A stretch of 37,191 bases of DNA from Methanobacteriota archaeon (lineage in GTDB: Archaea; Thermoplasmatota; Poseidoniia; Poseidoniales; Poseidoniaceae). The DNA lies in NCBI GenBank assembly GCA_002720095.2, contig PBGP02000008.1, positions 1-37,191 of the forward strand, given 5' to 3'. A model generated the notes under the pieces. It ran no database searches. It was not told where the DNA came from and saw nothing but the letters and a program-made list of their open reading frames with translations. Positions 1 through 8,802 of the stretch are shown here, one piece after another (the stretch's first letter is position 1; the number at the start of each line of letters is the position of its first letter). The position numbers were made by a program, and so were the translations under genes.

Positions 1-335
1 GGGGTTGTTCGCCCATTAAAAGGGATCGTGAGATGGGTTTAGACCGTCGTGAGACAGGTTTGTTGCTTGGTGGTGGAAGCGTTGTTGCTTGATGGAAGGG
101 GTCCTTCAGTACGAGAGGAACGAGGGCTCGGGGCCACTAGTTTACCAGTTGTCTGATAAGGCAATGCTGGGCAGCCACGCCCTAGCGGATAAGAGCTGAA
201 AGCATCTAAGCTCGAAGCCGCCCCAAAGACGAGGCAATGTAGAACTCTCGTAAAAGACGAGTTTGATAGACTTCGGATGTAAGCACCAAGGTTTTCCGAG
301 GTGTTCAGTCCGGAAGTACTAACCGTTCGAGCTTC
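1..335 (+). rRNA. rrl: 23S ribosomal RNA, 3' part
   Basis: This is the end of the large-subunit rRNA; the 5' part lies outside the window. The sarcin-ricin loop AGTACGAGAGGAAC is at 108-121. The opening bases match the late domain V segment of 23S (GTTCGCCCATTAAAAGG, then a GACGTCGTGAGACAG-like stretch). The closing GTACTAACCGTTCGAGC near 319-335 resembles the conserved last helix, which pairs with the 5' end of 23S. The exact 3' end is uncertain by about 10 bases. A 5S gene follows after about 90 bases on the same strand, so the two are probably co-transcribed. Confidence 0.95.
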
Positions 336-427
336 ATAAATTTACAATAAACATTCAATACTACCCGTGCTATCCATCGTCCATAAGGCATGCCAATAAT
401 CGCCTCACTTTTCAAATTCGAAAGAAG

Positions 428-550
428 TGGGTGTACGGTCATAGCGGAGGAGTTTACCCGGTCCCATCTCGAACCCGGAAGTCAAGCCCTCCTGCGTCTG
501 TTACGGTACTGTGGTGCGAGAGCCCACGGGAAATATAGTCACTGTACCCC
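428..550 (+). rRNA. rrf: 5S ribosomal RNA
   Basis: The central segment CCCATCTCGAACCCGGAAG is the conserved 5S loop B/C region. The ends form a terminal helix, with GGGTGTA at 429-435 against TGTACCC at 543-549 (two G-U pairs). The length of about 122 bases is normal. It follows 23S on the same strand. In Thermoplasma, from general knowledge, 23S and 5S are unlinked, so linkage here is informative. Both ends may be off by one or two bases. Confidence 0.95.
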
Positions 551-606
551 ATCTTCTTTCCTCATAAACATCTTTGTAATTTACAAGAAAAATTTTATCC
601 GCATAC

Positions 607-613
607 CATATAA
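607..613 (+). promoter_or_regulatory. TATA box of the aIF6 gene
   Basis: The sequence CATATAAC lies about 27 bases before the aIF6 start codon. That is the distance expected for a leaderless archaeal transcript. A run of six G at 625-630 lies between the box and the ATG and would mostly be upstream of the transcription start. Confidence 0.5.
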
Positions 614-637
614 CTAAACTATTCGGGGGGAATTAGC

Positions 638-1300
638 ATGGGACTCTTAGCAACCGAAGTATTAGGACACAATCAAGTGGGAGTTTCTCTAGCAGTCGTT
701 GGAAATGTGTTATTTCATCCTCATGGAGTTAATGGTGATGAATTAGAAAAATTATTATCTACTTTAGAAATAGAATCTTTTCCCATCAGTATAGGTGGAT
801 CTAATTTATTGGGTAGTTTAATGTGTGGAAATTCCAACGGAATTGCAGTGGCAGATATTGCTACTCAAGAAGATATTGATAAACTCACATCATTTGGTGA
901 TGTTGTTGTCATGGAGCACGGTGTTAACGCTGCAGGAAATTTGTTAGTTTGTACCTCAAAAGGAGCCTTAATGAGTCCTTTGATACCCAACGAAGGTATT
1001 AATTTGCTGTCTGATGTATTTAAAGTTCCAGGCGTTTCAACAACAATTGCTGGTCAAGAAATCTTGGGTAGTCTGATTGCTGCTAATAGCAATGGTGCAA
1101 TTGTTCATCCCGATGTAACTGTTTCAGAAGTAGAGTTAATCAAACAAACTTTAGATGTTGATGTGATGGTTGGAACTGTTGGATATGGTTCACCTTTTAT
1201 CGGAGCAGGCATTGTAGTAACTGATTCAGGTGCTGTAGTTAGCCCTGAAACCACTGGTCCCGAATTAAACAGAATCGAAGACGCTTTGGGTTTTATTTAA
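638..1300 (+). CDS. eif6: Translation initiation factor aIF6
   Basis: 220 residues, the usual length of archaeal aIF6. The factor binds the large ribosomal subunit and blocks premature joining to the small subunit. The protein shows the pseudo-repeats expected of the five-bladed IF6 fold. Examples are VGNVLFHPHGVNGDELEKL, LLGSLMCGNSNGIAVADIA, and later LGSLIAANSNGAIVHPDV and GIVVTDSGAVVSPETTG. The start at 638 is the first Met and sits 27 bases from a TATA box. The gene lies just downstream of 23S-5S, a sensible place for a 50S-binding factor, although it seems to have its own promoter. The family assignment is secure. Confidence 0.95.
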   Translation: MGLLATEVLGHNQVGVSLAVVGNVLFHPHGVNGDELEKLLSTLEIESFPISIGGSNLLGSLMCGNSNGIAVADIATQEDIDKLTSFGDVVVMEHGVNAAGNLLVCTSKGALMSPLIPNEGINLLSDVFKVPGVSTTIAGQEILGSLIAANSNGAIVHPDVTVSEVELIKQTLDVDVMVGTVGYGSPFIGAGIVVTDSGAVVSPETTGPELNRIEDALGFI

Positions 1301-1318
1301 TCCACTATCTTCCGTAAC

Positions 1319-1325
1319 AATATTA
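1319..1325 (+). promoter_or_regulatory. TATA box of purC
   Basis: The sequence AATATTA is centred 28 bases before the purC ATG, so a leaderless transcript is likely. It sits inside a short inverted repeat, CGTAA-5 bases-TTACG (1313-1327), which may be chance in AT-rich DNA. Confidence 0.45.
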
Positions 1326-1349
1326 CGTCGTCTATTTTCAGACACAAAT

Positions 1350-2261
1350 ATGAGCGAGTTAATTTATGAAGGTAAGGTAAAGCAAGTTTGGAGTACTGAT
1401 GATCCTGAAGTGATTGAATTTAGATACACCGATCAAATATCTGTTTATGACCAAATAATACCCAGTTTAATACCAGGGAAAGGTGAAAGCTTAAACAGGA
1501 CTAGCTGTCACTGGTTTGATCTTGTTGAAAAAGAAAATATTTGTGAAACACATTTAATCAAAATGACTGCTCCAAATAGATGTTTAGCTAAAAAATTCGC
1601 AGTAATCAAAGAACCAGGAGCTATTCCCAAAGATATGGAAAATGTATTCGTACCTTTAGAAGTAATATGCAGACATTACTTGTCTGGATCTGGTTGGCGA
1701 AGATATAAGAGAGGAGATTTAACCTCAGAAGAACTTGGTTTCGAAAAAAATGTGGAATTAGAGGAAGGTGTAAAGCTACCCGAACCTTATTTAGAAGTAT
1801 CTACAAAGTTTGAGGCGTTTGATAGATTGTTAGACCGCGAAGAAGCTTTAGAAATATCTAATTTGAGTGGTGACGAACTTGATAATATTTTAAAAATAGT
1901 CTTAGAAATTGATGAAATAATTAGTAGAGAAGCTAAATTAAGAGGGTTAATACACGTTGATGGTAAAAAAGAATTTGCTCTTGGAAAAAATCGAAAACCA
2001 GTTTTGGTTGATTCATTTGGTACTTTGGATGAAGATCGATGGTGGGATGCGAAATCTTATGTTGAGGGTGAAATTGTACAACTTTCTAAAGAATTTGTTA
2101 GGCAACACTACATAGAAACAGGTCATCAACCTAAATTGTATGATGCTAGAGAGAAAGGAATCGAAGACCCTCCAATACCTGCATTACCTGAAGAGATAAT
2201 TAAGAGGACTTCCAAACTATACACTGATATGTATGAGAGATTAACTGGTATGAAGTTCTAA
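1350..2261 (+). CDS. purC: SAICAR synthetase (PurC)
   Basis: 303 residues. The enzyme joins CAIR and aspartate with ATP to make SAICAR in purine synthesis, in the cytoplasm. Family features are the N-terminal YEGKVKQVW (the phosphate-binding hairpin, usually YEGKAK), SLIPGKGESLNRTSCHWF, VICRHYLSGSGWRRYKRG, and the late LVDSFGTLDEDRWWDAKSY segment with the conserved D-S-x-GTxDE-x-R pattern. The start is fixed by homology and by the TATA box 28 bases upstream. The stop codon abuts, with no gap, the stop codon of the gene on the opposite strand. No other purine gene is adjacent. Confidence 0.95.
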   Translation: MSELIYEGKVKQVWSTDDPEVIEFRYTDQISVYDQIIPSLIPGKGESLNRTSCHWFDLVEKENICETHLIKMTAPNRCLAKKFAVIKEPGAIPKDMENVFVPLEVICRHYLSGSGWRRYKRGDLTSEELGFEKNVELEEGVKLPEPYLEVSTKFEAFDRLLDREEALEISNLSGDELDNILKIVLEIDEIISREAKLRGLIHVDGKKEFALGKNRKPVLVDSFGTLDEDRWWDAKSYVEGEIVQLSKEFVRQHYIETGHQPKLYDAREKGIEDPPIPALPEEIIKRTSKLYTDMYERLTGMKF

Positions 2262-2915
2262 TTAATTGTGTGATCGCATCAGGACTCCCGTCTGATGTTT
2301 TTTTGCATCCCTTAGAATAATGCTCAAATCATTTGCGAATGTTCGTACACCTCCATCCAGTGTTTCTTCAGCAGAAATTGTCCACTTTAATTTCTTAAGG
2401 TATTCGTGTAAATTGATTACATCATCTTGCAGCAAATATCCTTGTAGGTTCATACCCCATTTTCCCAAAGAAAAACGGTTATGGCCGTGTATTGATTTTG
2501 AAAAACCAGAGTGTAATTGTGACAATAGATTTAACATTTTTTCACCTTCTGGTGTTTTTGGTGTTAGTAAATACATCAGAAGATAACTTAGAGGGTTTCC
2601 TTCTGAAGTTGGTATTCTACCTAATCTCTCTTTTGGTTTTCCACTCCCAAAAGCTGGATGTAGTTTGCTCTGGGGAGATTTAGAGGAAATAAAAATTAGA
2701 TTGGCATCATCCCAAGGAATGTCATTTCGTGACTTAGGATTTTTAATTCCCTGATTTTTAATTCTTGTTAAAATTTCTTGATTATCATTTAAGAATTGAT
2801 TGAAATCTTCATCAGTTGAATCTAGCACTGTAAGTAACTCTAAAATTCCTTCACAGTCAAAAGGATCAAAAGTAAAAAAAGGATTAACTCCAAATCCTGA
2901 ATGTAAGTTAGTCAT
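2262..2915 (-). CDS. Hypothetical protein, 217 residues
   Basis: I do not recognise this protein. It is soluble-looking, with no signal peptide or membrane helix. It is rich in Asn, Leu, Ser and Lys, with a Gly- and His-containing stretch near residues 130-155 (LHSGFSKSIHGHNRFSLGKW). A similar SKLHPAFGSGKPKERLGR element occurs near the middle. It starts 9 bases after the stop of the 1884-residue surface protein on the same strand, so the two are probably one transcript; the ribosome site (GTTGAT) is weak. Its stop abuts the purC stop. Its neighbour hints at a role linked to the surface protein, but nothing in the sequence proves this. Confidence 0.75.
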   Translation of the reverse strand: MTNLHSGFGVNPFFTFDPFDCEGILELLTVLDSTDEDFNQFLNDNQEILTRIKNQGIKNPKSRNDIPWDDANLIFISSKSPQSKLHPAFGSGKPKERLGRIPTSEGNPLSYLLMYLLTPKTPEGEKMLNLLSQLHSGFSKSIHGHNRFSLGKWGMNLQGYLLQDDVINLHEYLKKLKWTISAEETLDGGVRTFANDLSIILRDAKKHQTGVLMRSHN

Positions 2916-2924
2916 GATATCAAC

Positions 2925-5900
2925 TCAGTAGTACCGCTTTCTAGACATCATCCTATCAATCTTTGCATCTATATCTTCTTGCATTTTTTCCTTTTCGGAA
3001 TTTATTTCTTTATCCTCTTTTATTTCAGTAATTTCCTCAATATTTTCTTTAGAGTTTTCACTAACTATTTCGTTCAATTCTTTTTCATTTTGAATTTCAT
3101 TATCTGTTAATTTAATGCCAGATTCAATGTTAGGAATTTCTTCAGAATCTAAGAAAATCTCACTTTCAGATTCTTCATCATTTTCATTAATAAACTTAAT
3201 TTCCATTTTTTCATTGTCAGAACTATTGATAATTTTTTTATTTCTTGCAGGATTATTTCTTGGTTTAATTTCTAAAAATCCTAAAATTTTAGCTACTAAT
3301 AAGATAATTATCAATGTAGAAAGTCCCCATACCCAATTACTATTTTTTATTATTGGTGATTCAACATTTGGTAGAGTGAATGTAAATGAATTATCTTCGA
3401 TATCATCATCTAAATCCCATGGTCTTTCACAAGACAATATTAAAGCAATACTTTCCGAAGTAATATTGGGTAGACTTATACTGTGTGTGGGTGCTATTTT
3501 TCCTTGACTCATGTCAATTTTCCAACTACTTTCCCAACTCCCAGTATCTATTTCTGCTGATGCAATTAAAAAACAATGAACATCTTCTAATTTTTCAAAA
3601 TTCTCTCTTCTCATGTTAACAATTATCTCGTTGTTTTCAGAGGAGAAATCAACAGATGAAATTCCAATATTCCAATTTTTATATGGTATGACTAATTCTC
3701 TATTAATTCGTTCTATTTCTACACCAAATTCATCATAGATTTCTATTTCTATTAAATTTATTCCACTAATTGCTTCCCATTTTTCCAATGTAAGAGATTG
3801 CTTAGATAAATTCCCTGAGTGCTTACCAGTCAGTCTGTCGACTAAAGCCCCATTGATTCTCATTACTAATGTCCATTTTATTGGATCGTAATTTTCTTCA
3901 AAGATACAATCGAGAATTTTCTCAGAATTTATAATTCCATTTCTCTCAATCTCAGATAAATTAGAATTATCAAATTCGCATTTAGCTACTATTTTTGACT
4001 TTTCTTGGATTATTACTTTGTATTTTAATTCATTTTCACAATCTAACAGGCTGTTTAGTTCACAATATTCAAGATTAAATATGCCAGACTCAATCAGATT
4101 AATTGTATGATTTCTTTCATCTTCTCCAATTGTTTTAGTAAATACATCATGATTAATGTGGCCGGAAAATATTGGACTGGTTCCCCATGAAACATCAAGG
4201 TTACAGCAGAATTTTTTTACATTGAAAAATAATTCCTCCGAATTGCCAGACTCATCATTAACGGTAATTTTCTGAGTGAAGTTATCTCCATTCCATGCAG
4301 TAGGAGGAATAATTGAAATTGGAATGCCTAGTGTAACCCCAGAAGGCACATAGAATTCCAATGGTGATTCAATTTCCCATCCCTCTAAAAGATCCAGTTC
4401 TACATTAATTTTATTTAATGAGTTACCAGTATTTTCTATCCATGCTAGAGGATAACCTCCATCTGAACTAACTATCCAATTTTCATCATAACCAATTTCA
4501 TATGAAAATTCTGGGGCTATTCTTAATGGAACGCTTATTTCACTCCTTCCTTCAAGGGTATCTCCATCCTTAACAATTAATGTCATTAAACCAATGTCTC
4601 CTGCTGTTAATTCTAATGGAGGACGTATTTCAACTGTAAAAATAATACTATCAGAAGGTTCTACTGATTCCACAATCGAAATATTTGTCAGATTCCATCC
4701 GCTAGGAACAACTGGAATAATAATTGGTTCTACGATTGCATTACCTTTATTCTCAACCCGGAAGGAAATATTTGAACCACTGGCATCAATGTCTAAATTA
4801 TCATTTGTTGACTTTACTTCCCATCCGCTATTTCTGAGTGTAATTACAGTGAAATTAATTTCTCCATAACTTCTTGAGTCAGAGATTAGACTTAGATTAT
4901 AGTAAAGTATACTACCTTCCCAAGATGATTGTGGAACAACTATTTGAATTTGAAATTTCGTAGTTTCATTTACTTCTACTTCCCTCTCGTTTTCTATGAT
5001 TACATCCCATTCTGATGAATCGTTTTCATGTTGGCTCGATTCAATCGTAGAAAGCCATTCCATCGTGTCAGCTAAATTACCAGAATTTGTCACATTGAAG
5101 GTGAAATTAACCATTTCATAGGGATTGGCATAATTCTCTAATTCACTAATATTTGAAATAACCCAGTTGTGATTTTGTTTTGCTGTTATTATTATGTCTG
5201 AAAATTCATATAGAGTAGGGTCGATAGTAGAGGTAATTGATATTCTTAGTGCAATTGATTGACCAGCAGGAGAATTTTCTGATATAGAATAATCTATTGT
5301 TGGAAATACGCTAGAGTCAACACCTAGGGTGAAAGTTGATTGGAGAATATTAAATTGTATTCCTGGGTCGGTTTTAATGTCACCAATATCAACAAATTCT
5401 GCATTTAATTTGAACGTGTCATCACCATTTCCTTTGTTGGTTAATTTAACTACTAGTGAATTCAAATCGTTAACTTCTACTATCACTGGTTCTTCGTTTG
5501 GTTCTACAATTTGAATCTCTGCTCGATTTACTTGAAGTATATTTACGGTAAAATTAATACTAGTTAATCCATCAATTCCAGAATTAATACTGTGCAATAA
5601 TGGGGGTGATTGGCTTGGAATAGTTGCGTTCAACCAAGTCATTTTATTTCCTGAGCTTTGTTTTATCTCTAACACGTTATTTAGTATTTCACCATGTCCT
5701 TCTGCAGACCAAATCCACCCAGGTTGTAACATGCCAGCAGATGCGAAGTCAATAATTAAATCATCATCGCTACTATTAGAATTTAATTCCCATGATAGTT
5801 CTACACCAGGAATACTGTTTATATGTGGTGGGGTTATTGAAATTGAATTTGAAAAGAAAGTGAAATCTATAGATTTACATAATGTGTTTTCTTCACTCCC

Positions 5901-8579
5901 AATACATGCAGTGAATTTATTTTCAGCCATAGAACCAATATCTATGTTTGTGGGGACCTGAACCTTTGCAACAAATTCCTTAATTTCCCCTGGTTCTAAT
6001 GTTATTGAGTAATATGGCCCCCCTAATTCGTCAAAAATTAATGGAGTAGTTTGCCATATGTTTGAACTCCAAGTTTGACTTGTCAATCTCTCTCTAGCAT
6101 TACCTAAATTTTCAATTTGAAACCAAGCGGAAGCGTTACTTCCTCTCAATCCGTTTCCAGTAGAGAATGCGTTTCCATCGGGTCCAGTAATAGACAAACC
6201 TCTCGTTCGGTTTACTTCGATGGGGATATTGAAAATTTTGACGATGTCTGAGTTTGAATCTAGTGTCATAATAATTTGAAAAAATCCAGATTCAGAACCT
6301 TGAGCATCTTCTGGAATTGACACGTGAATATCTGGTTTCCAAGCATCATCATTCGGATTAATCATCACAGAATTTGTGACAGAGTCATTATCTGTAACAA
6401 TCCAGTTTTCAGGCATGCTAGAAGTATTGAGAGACATACTCCATTCAGCAGATCTCCTACCAGTAGCGAAAATTTCTAAATCTAGTTTCTTTTCTTCCCC
6501 AGGATTGATTCTGTTTGTCGAGGGAAGAGATATTGCCAAATTATACGGTTCCAGAACAGTAAACTGTGTAGTAAAATTATCATTGTCAGTTCGAGATTGA
6601 GTTAAGTTATTATTTGGATCTAATTCTAATCTGATTTCATGTGTTCCTAAGCTTGCGGTCCATTGAGCGGTAAATGACGAATCAATAGCATTTCCACTGG
6701 GTGCACCAGCTTCCATGTTGTTTATCATTTTAGAAGCAATTAATTGATTGTTAACATACATCTTAGCGTCAACAGGTTCATCAGATTCTACAGTGCCATG
6801 ATTAGCATATTGTGCTGTGATTTCTACCAAATCACCCGGATCTACTAATGATGGCGAAAATGTAATACCTCTCCCATCTAAGATTGGAGCTATGTCTATG
6901 CTAGATTGAGAAACTAAAACATCACCTATCAGTATATCGACTAGACCATCTCCATCCAAATCTGCTAAAGCTGGAGACGCCCATGTTCTTTTACCGATGT
7001 CAATCTCATCTTCCCAAATGTTCGAATCACCAGTATCTCCATCAAATGCACGCAGTGATTGTCCATATGCAAGAATTATATCAGGAGCTCCAATTCCATC
7101 AATATTTAATGAAATGGGTTGACTTAACGCTATTCCATCATTAGAATTTCCGTCTAGAGGCTCGATATCTTTCCACCAACCAGAGGTATCTCCTGTAAAA
7201 TCCTCACAACCAACTCTTCCATGCCTATCAGAATTAAAAACACCATTTTCAAACCATGTTGCCCAGCATAGAAATTCATGAATGCCGTCTGAGTCAATAT
7301 CCAAGGGGAGTGGGGGGGTTTCCGCGTAGCCATTAGATGCTTTAAAAGACCAAATTTCACTTCCGTCTGTAACTTCCCATGCATGGTAACTTGCCGCATC
7401 AACAGCAGATTCACCGTCCCAATCACCGGGTGCTGTAAAAATTACTTCAGGTAAAGAATCAGAATCTAGTTGAGCAATAACTGGACCGGGTAACCTGATA
7501 TGGGGAACGCCTGAATCTCCTTCGTTAATCAAACTTCTAGCGTTCCAGTCTAGTGAACCAGTCTCTGAATTGATTCTCCAAGCCCACATATTTCCATCAT
7601 CACTATCAATTGTAGTCACAAAAATTGCCGCATTGTCTTCATCAATCTGAGCCCATGTGGGATCGGACGGATGTGTACCAAAGTCTAGTTGAATTTGCCA
7701 AAGCGGTTGACTTGGCGCTGAATTTAGTAGTGGAATAGCTACAATAGTCGGTCTTTCCGAAATTTCATCTACAGTTGAAAGAATTAGTTCTGGTGAACCG
7801 TCTAATTCTAGATCTGCAACTAATGCTTGAGTTGAGGCTAGATGTCCCGCATTAAATGAATCCGCGTTAATACCTAAGTTTAAATCGGGAATTGTGTAAG
7901 TCCACATTAGTTCATTTGAATGTTGATCAGCATTCCAAGTTCCAGCCTCCGAACACGAAAGGAGAGGAGACCATACATCAACAGTTAATCCCGAAGTAGT
8001 ATCATAAGCGAGAATAATCTCAAAAATCCCGTCTTTGTCTACGTCAACAATTGCGGGAGTTGATTTTACATCTGATGTATCACCTAAATCAACTCTCCAA
8101 GCTTCTTTATTAAGCCCACCTTCGACTATTACGAGCCAATCATTTTCTGAATTGACATCTCTTTCAATTGTAAACACAGCGAATAGATTTCCAGAACCAC
8201 ATCTTTCATTAGAATTAACAGATGAAGAAATTTGACCTGAAAAATCTCCAACAACAGAGCCGTAACTTTGTACACCATAGTTAGCGTCATCTGTAGATTT
8301 CCAATTTATCGAAGGGTCTGTAATTATGCCTAGCGAAGGTTTTCCAAAACCTCCAGTTGTTGAGTGAATTGGTGATGTTGAGTTTCTTGTAGGATTATGG
8401 CCAAATTGAGACCATGGCTGGTCACTACCCGTCCAAATACTTGTGGCTTTCGGAGCAGCGGATAAACTTTTTTCGTTATCAATTACAACCGCTAGGGGAG
8501 TCCATGACTGAAGTAAAATTATAGAAATGGAGGCAACTACTAGAATTATGCTTCTGCGGCTTTTACCCATTACGCTCAT
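2925..8579 (-). CDS. Giant surface protein: beta-propeller, CARDB and Ig-like repeats
   Basis: 1884 residues. A signal peptide covers about residues 1-31 (basic GKSRRS, then a hydrophobic run). PWSQFGHNPTRNS at 55-67 resembles the start of PQQ-type propellers. FG-GAP/VCBS-like calcium motifs recur near 173, 249, 364, 421, 485 and 534 (for example LADLDGDGLVDILIGD), indicating a propeller of about six blades. A CARDB-like domain follows (about 574-675), then many NEW3/COG1470-like beta-sandwich repeats. One membrane helix lies at about 1748-1771. A 113-residue, very acidic cytoplasmic tail ends in MMSRKRYY. The topology is outside-anchored, and the likely role is adhesion or envelope structure. 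No peptidase or glycosidase motif is visible. Its promoter region carries the palindrome at 8602-8619. A second start four codons later is possible. Confidence 0.88.
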   Translation of the reverse strand: MSVMGKSRRSIILVVASISIILLQSWTPLAVVIDNEKSLSAAPKATSIWTGSDQPWSQFGHNPTRNSTSPIHSTTGGFGKPSLGIITDPSINWKSTDDANYGVQSYGSVVGDFSGQISSSVNSNERCGSGNLFAVFTIERDVNSENDWLVIVEGGLNKEAWRVDLGDTSDVKSTPAIVDVDKDGIFEIILAYDTTSGLTVDVWSPLLSCSEAGTWNADQHSNELMWTYTIPDLNLGINADSFNAGHLASTQALVADLELDGSPELILSTVDEISERPTIVAIPLLNSAPSQPLWQIQLDFGTHPSDPTWAQIDEDNAAIFVTTIDSDDGNMWAWRINSETGSLDWNARSLINEGDSGVPHIRLPGPVIAQLDSDSLPEVIFTAPGDWDGESAVDAASYHAWEVTDGSEIWSFKASNGYAETPPLPLDIDSDGIHEFLCWATWFENGVFNSDRHGRVGCEDFTGDTSGWWKDIEPLDGNSNDGIALSQPISLNIDGIGAPDIILAYGQSLRAFDGDTGDSNIWEDEIDIGKRTWASPALADLDGDGLVDILIGDVLVSQSSIDIAPILDGRGITFSPSLVDPGDLVEITAQYANHGTVESDEPVDAKMYVNNQLIASKMINNMEAGAPSGNAIDSSFTAQWTASLGTHEIRLELDPNNNLTQSRTDNDNFTTQFTVLEPYNLAISLPSTNRINPGEEKKLDLEIFATGRRSAEWSMSLNTSSMPENWIVTDNDSVTNSVMINPNDDAWKPDIHVSIPEDAQGSESGFFQIIMTLDSNSDIVKIFNIPIEVNRTRGLSITGPDGNAFSTGNGLRGSNASAWFQIENLGNARERLTSQTWSSNIWQTTPLIFDELGGPYYSITLEPGEIKEFVAKVQVPTNIDIGSMAENKFTACIGSEENTLCKSIDFTFFSNSISITPPHINSIPGVELSWELNSNSSDDDLIIDFASAGMLQPGWIWSAEGHGEILNNVLEIKQSSGNKMTWLNATIPSQSPPLLHSINSGIDGLTSINFTVNILQVNRAEIQIVEPNEEPVIVEVNDLNSLVVKLTNKGNGDDTFKLNAEFVDIGDIKTDPGIQFNILQSTFTLGVDSSVFPTIDYSISENSPAGQSIALRISITSTIDPTLYEFSDIIITAKQNHNWVISNISELENYANPYEMVNFTFNVTNSGNLADTMEWLSTIESSQHENDSSEWDVIIENEREVEVNETTKFQIQIVVPQSSWEGSILYYNLSLISDSRSYGEINFTVITLRNSGWEVKSTNDNLDIDASGSNISFRVENKGNAIVEPIIIPVVPSGWNLTNISIVESVEPSDSIIFTVEIRPPLELTAGDIGLMTLIVKDGDTLEGRSEISVPLRIAPEFSYEIGYDENWIVSSDGGYPLAWIENTGNSLNKINVELDLLEGWEIESPLEFYVPSGVTLGIPISIIPPTAWNGDNFTQKITVNDESGNSEELFFNVKKFCCNLDVSWGTSPIFSGHINHDVFTKTIGEDERNHTINLIESGIFNLEYCELNSLLDCENELKYKVIIQEKSKIVAKCEFDNSNLSEIERNGIINSEKILDCIFEENYDPIKWTLVMRINGALVDRLTGKHSGNLSKQSLTLEKWEAISGINLIEIEIYDEFGVEIERINRELVIPYKNWNIGISSVDFSSENNEIIVNMRRENFEKLEDVHCFLIASAEIDTGSWESSWKIDMSQGKIAPTHSISLPNITSESIALILSCERPWDLDDDIEDNSFTFTLPNVESPIIKNSNWVWGLSTLIIILLVAKILGFLEIKPRNNPARNKKIINSSDNEKMEIKFINENDEESESEIFLDSEEIPNIESGIKLTDNEIQNEKELNEIVSENSKENIEEITEIKEDKEINSEKEKMQEDIDAKIDRMMSRKRYY

Positions 8580-8601
8580 TATGCAGGCATTGTGCGCTTA
8601 C

Positions 8602-8619
8602 TAAAACCTTAAGGTTTTA
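8602..8619. promoter_or_regulatory. Perfect 18-bp palindrome, candidate operator
   Basis: TAAAACCTTAAGGTTTTA is its own reverse complement over all 18 bases. It lies 22 bases upstream of the surface-protein start (-). It is just downstream of a TATA-like ATTAATAATATT (8625-8636 read on the minus strand), so it should cover the transcription start. That is a typical site for an archaeal repressor. It is about 60 bases from the rpo7 TATA box on the other strand. Confidence 0.5.
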
Positions 8620-8678
8620 ATTTCATTAATAATATTGAAAGCATACAAGTAGACTATCCCCGAAATCATTTGAAATAC

Positions 8679-8685
8679 TTATATG
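8679..8685 (+). promoter_or_regulatory. TATA box of the rpo7 operon
   Basis: TTATATG (within ACTTATATGG) is a good archaeal TATA element. A start of transcription about 26 bases on, near 8705-8710, would leave a leader of roughly 95-100 bases before the Rpo7 ATG. That is long compared with the apparently leaderless genes in this window. Confidence 0.5.
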
Positions 8686-8734
8686 GGGGTCTCAAGTGGA
8701 CAGTTTACTTCGACCTCTCTCTCTTGAGGATAGC

Positions 8735-8773
8735 CAGTGACGGACAGAGTGGGAATTTCCCGCTTTGTCACTG
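8735..8773 (+). promoter_or_regulatory. Long hairpin in the rpo7 leader
   Basis: The outer arms CAGTGAC (8735-8741) and GTCACTG (8767-8773) pair perfectly. The inner arms AGAGTGGGA (8746-8754) and TTTCCCGCT-T (8758-8766) pair with two G-U pairs around a three-base loop. A GGAC bulge on the 5' side offers an alternative register (GAC at 8743-8745 against GTC at 8767-8769). It ends 19 bases before the ribosome site AGGTGA at 8793-8798, so it could affect translation or RNA stability. Confidence 0.5.
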
Positions 8774-8802
8774 TAATGAGAGTTGGGAAAGTAGGTGAAA
8801 AA

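Noticed and set aside
390-617. Open frame across the 5S rRNA region
   Set aside because: It overlaps the 5S gene almost entirely, has no ribosome site, and its translation looks like translated rRNA.
8737-8802. GTG start extending Rpo7 by 22 residues
   Set aside because: The codons lie in the leader hairpin, and the downstream ATG has AGGTGA at ideal spacing and matches the family N-terminus.
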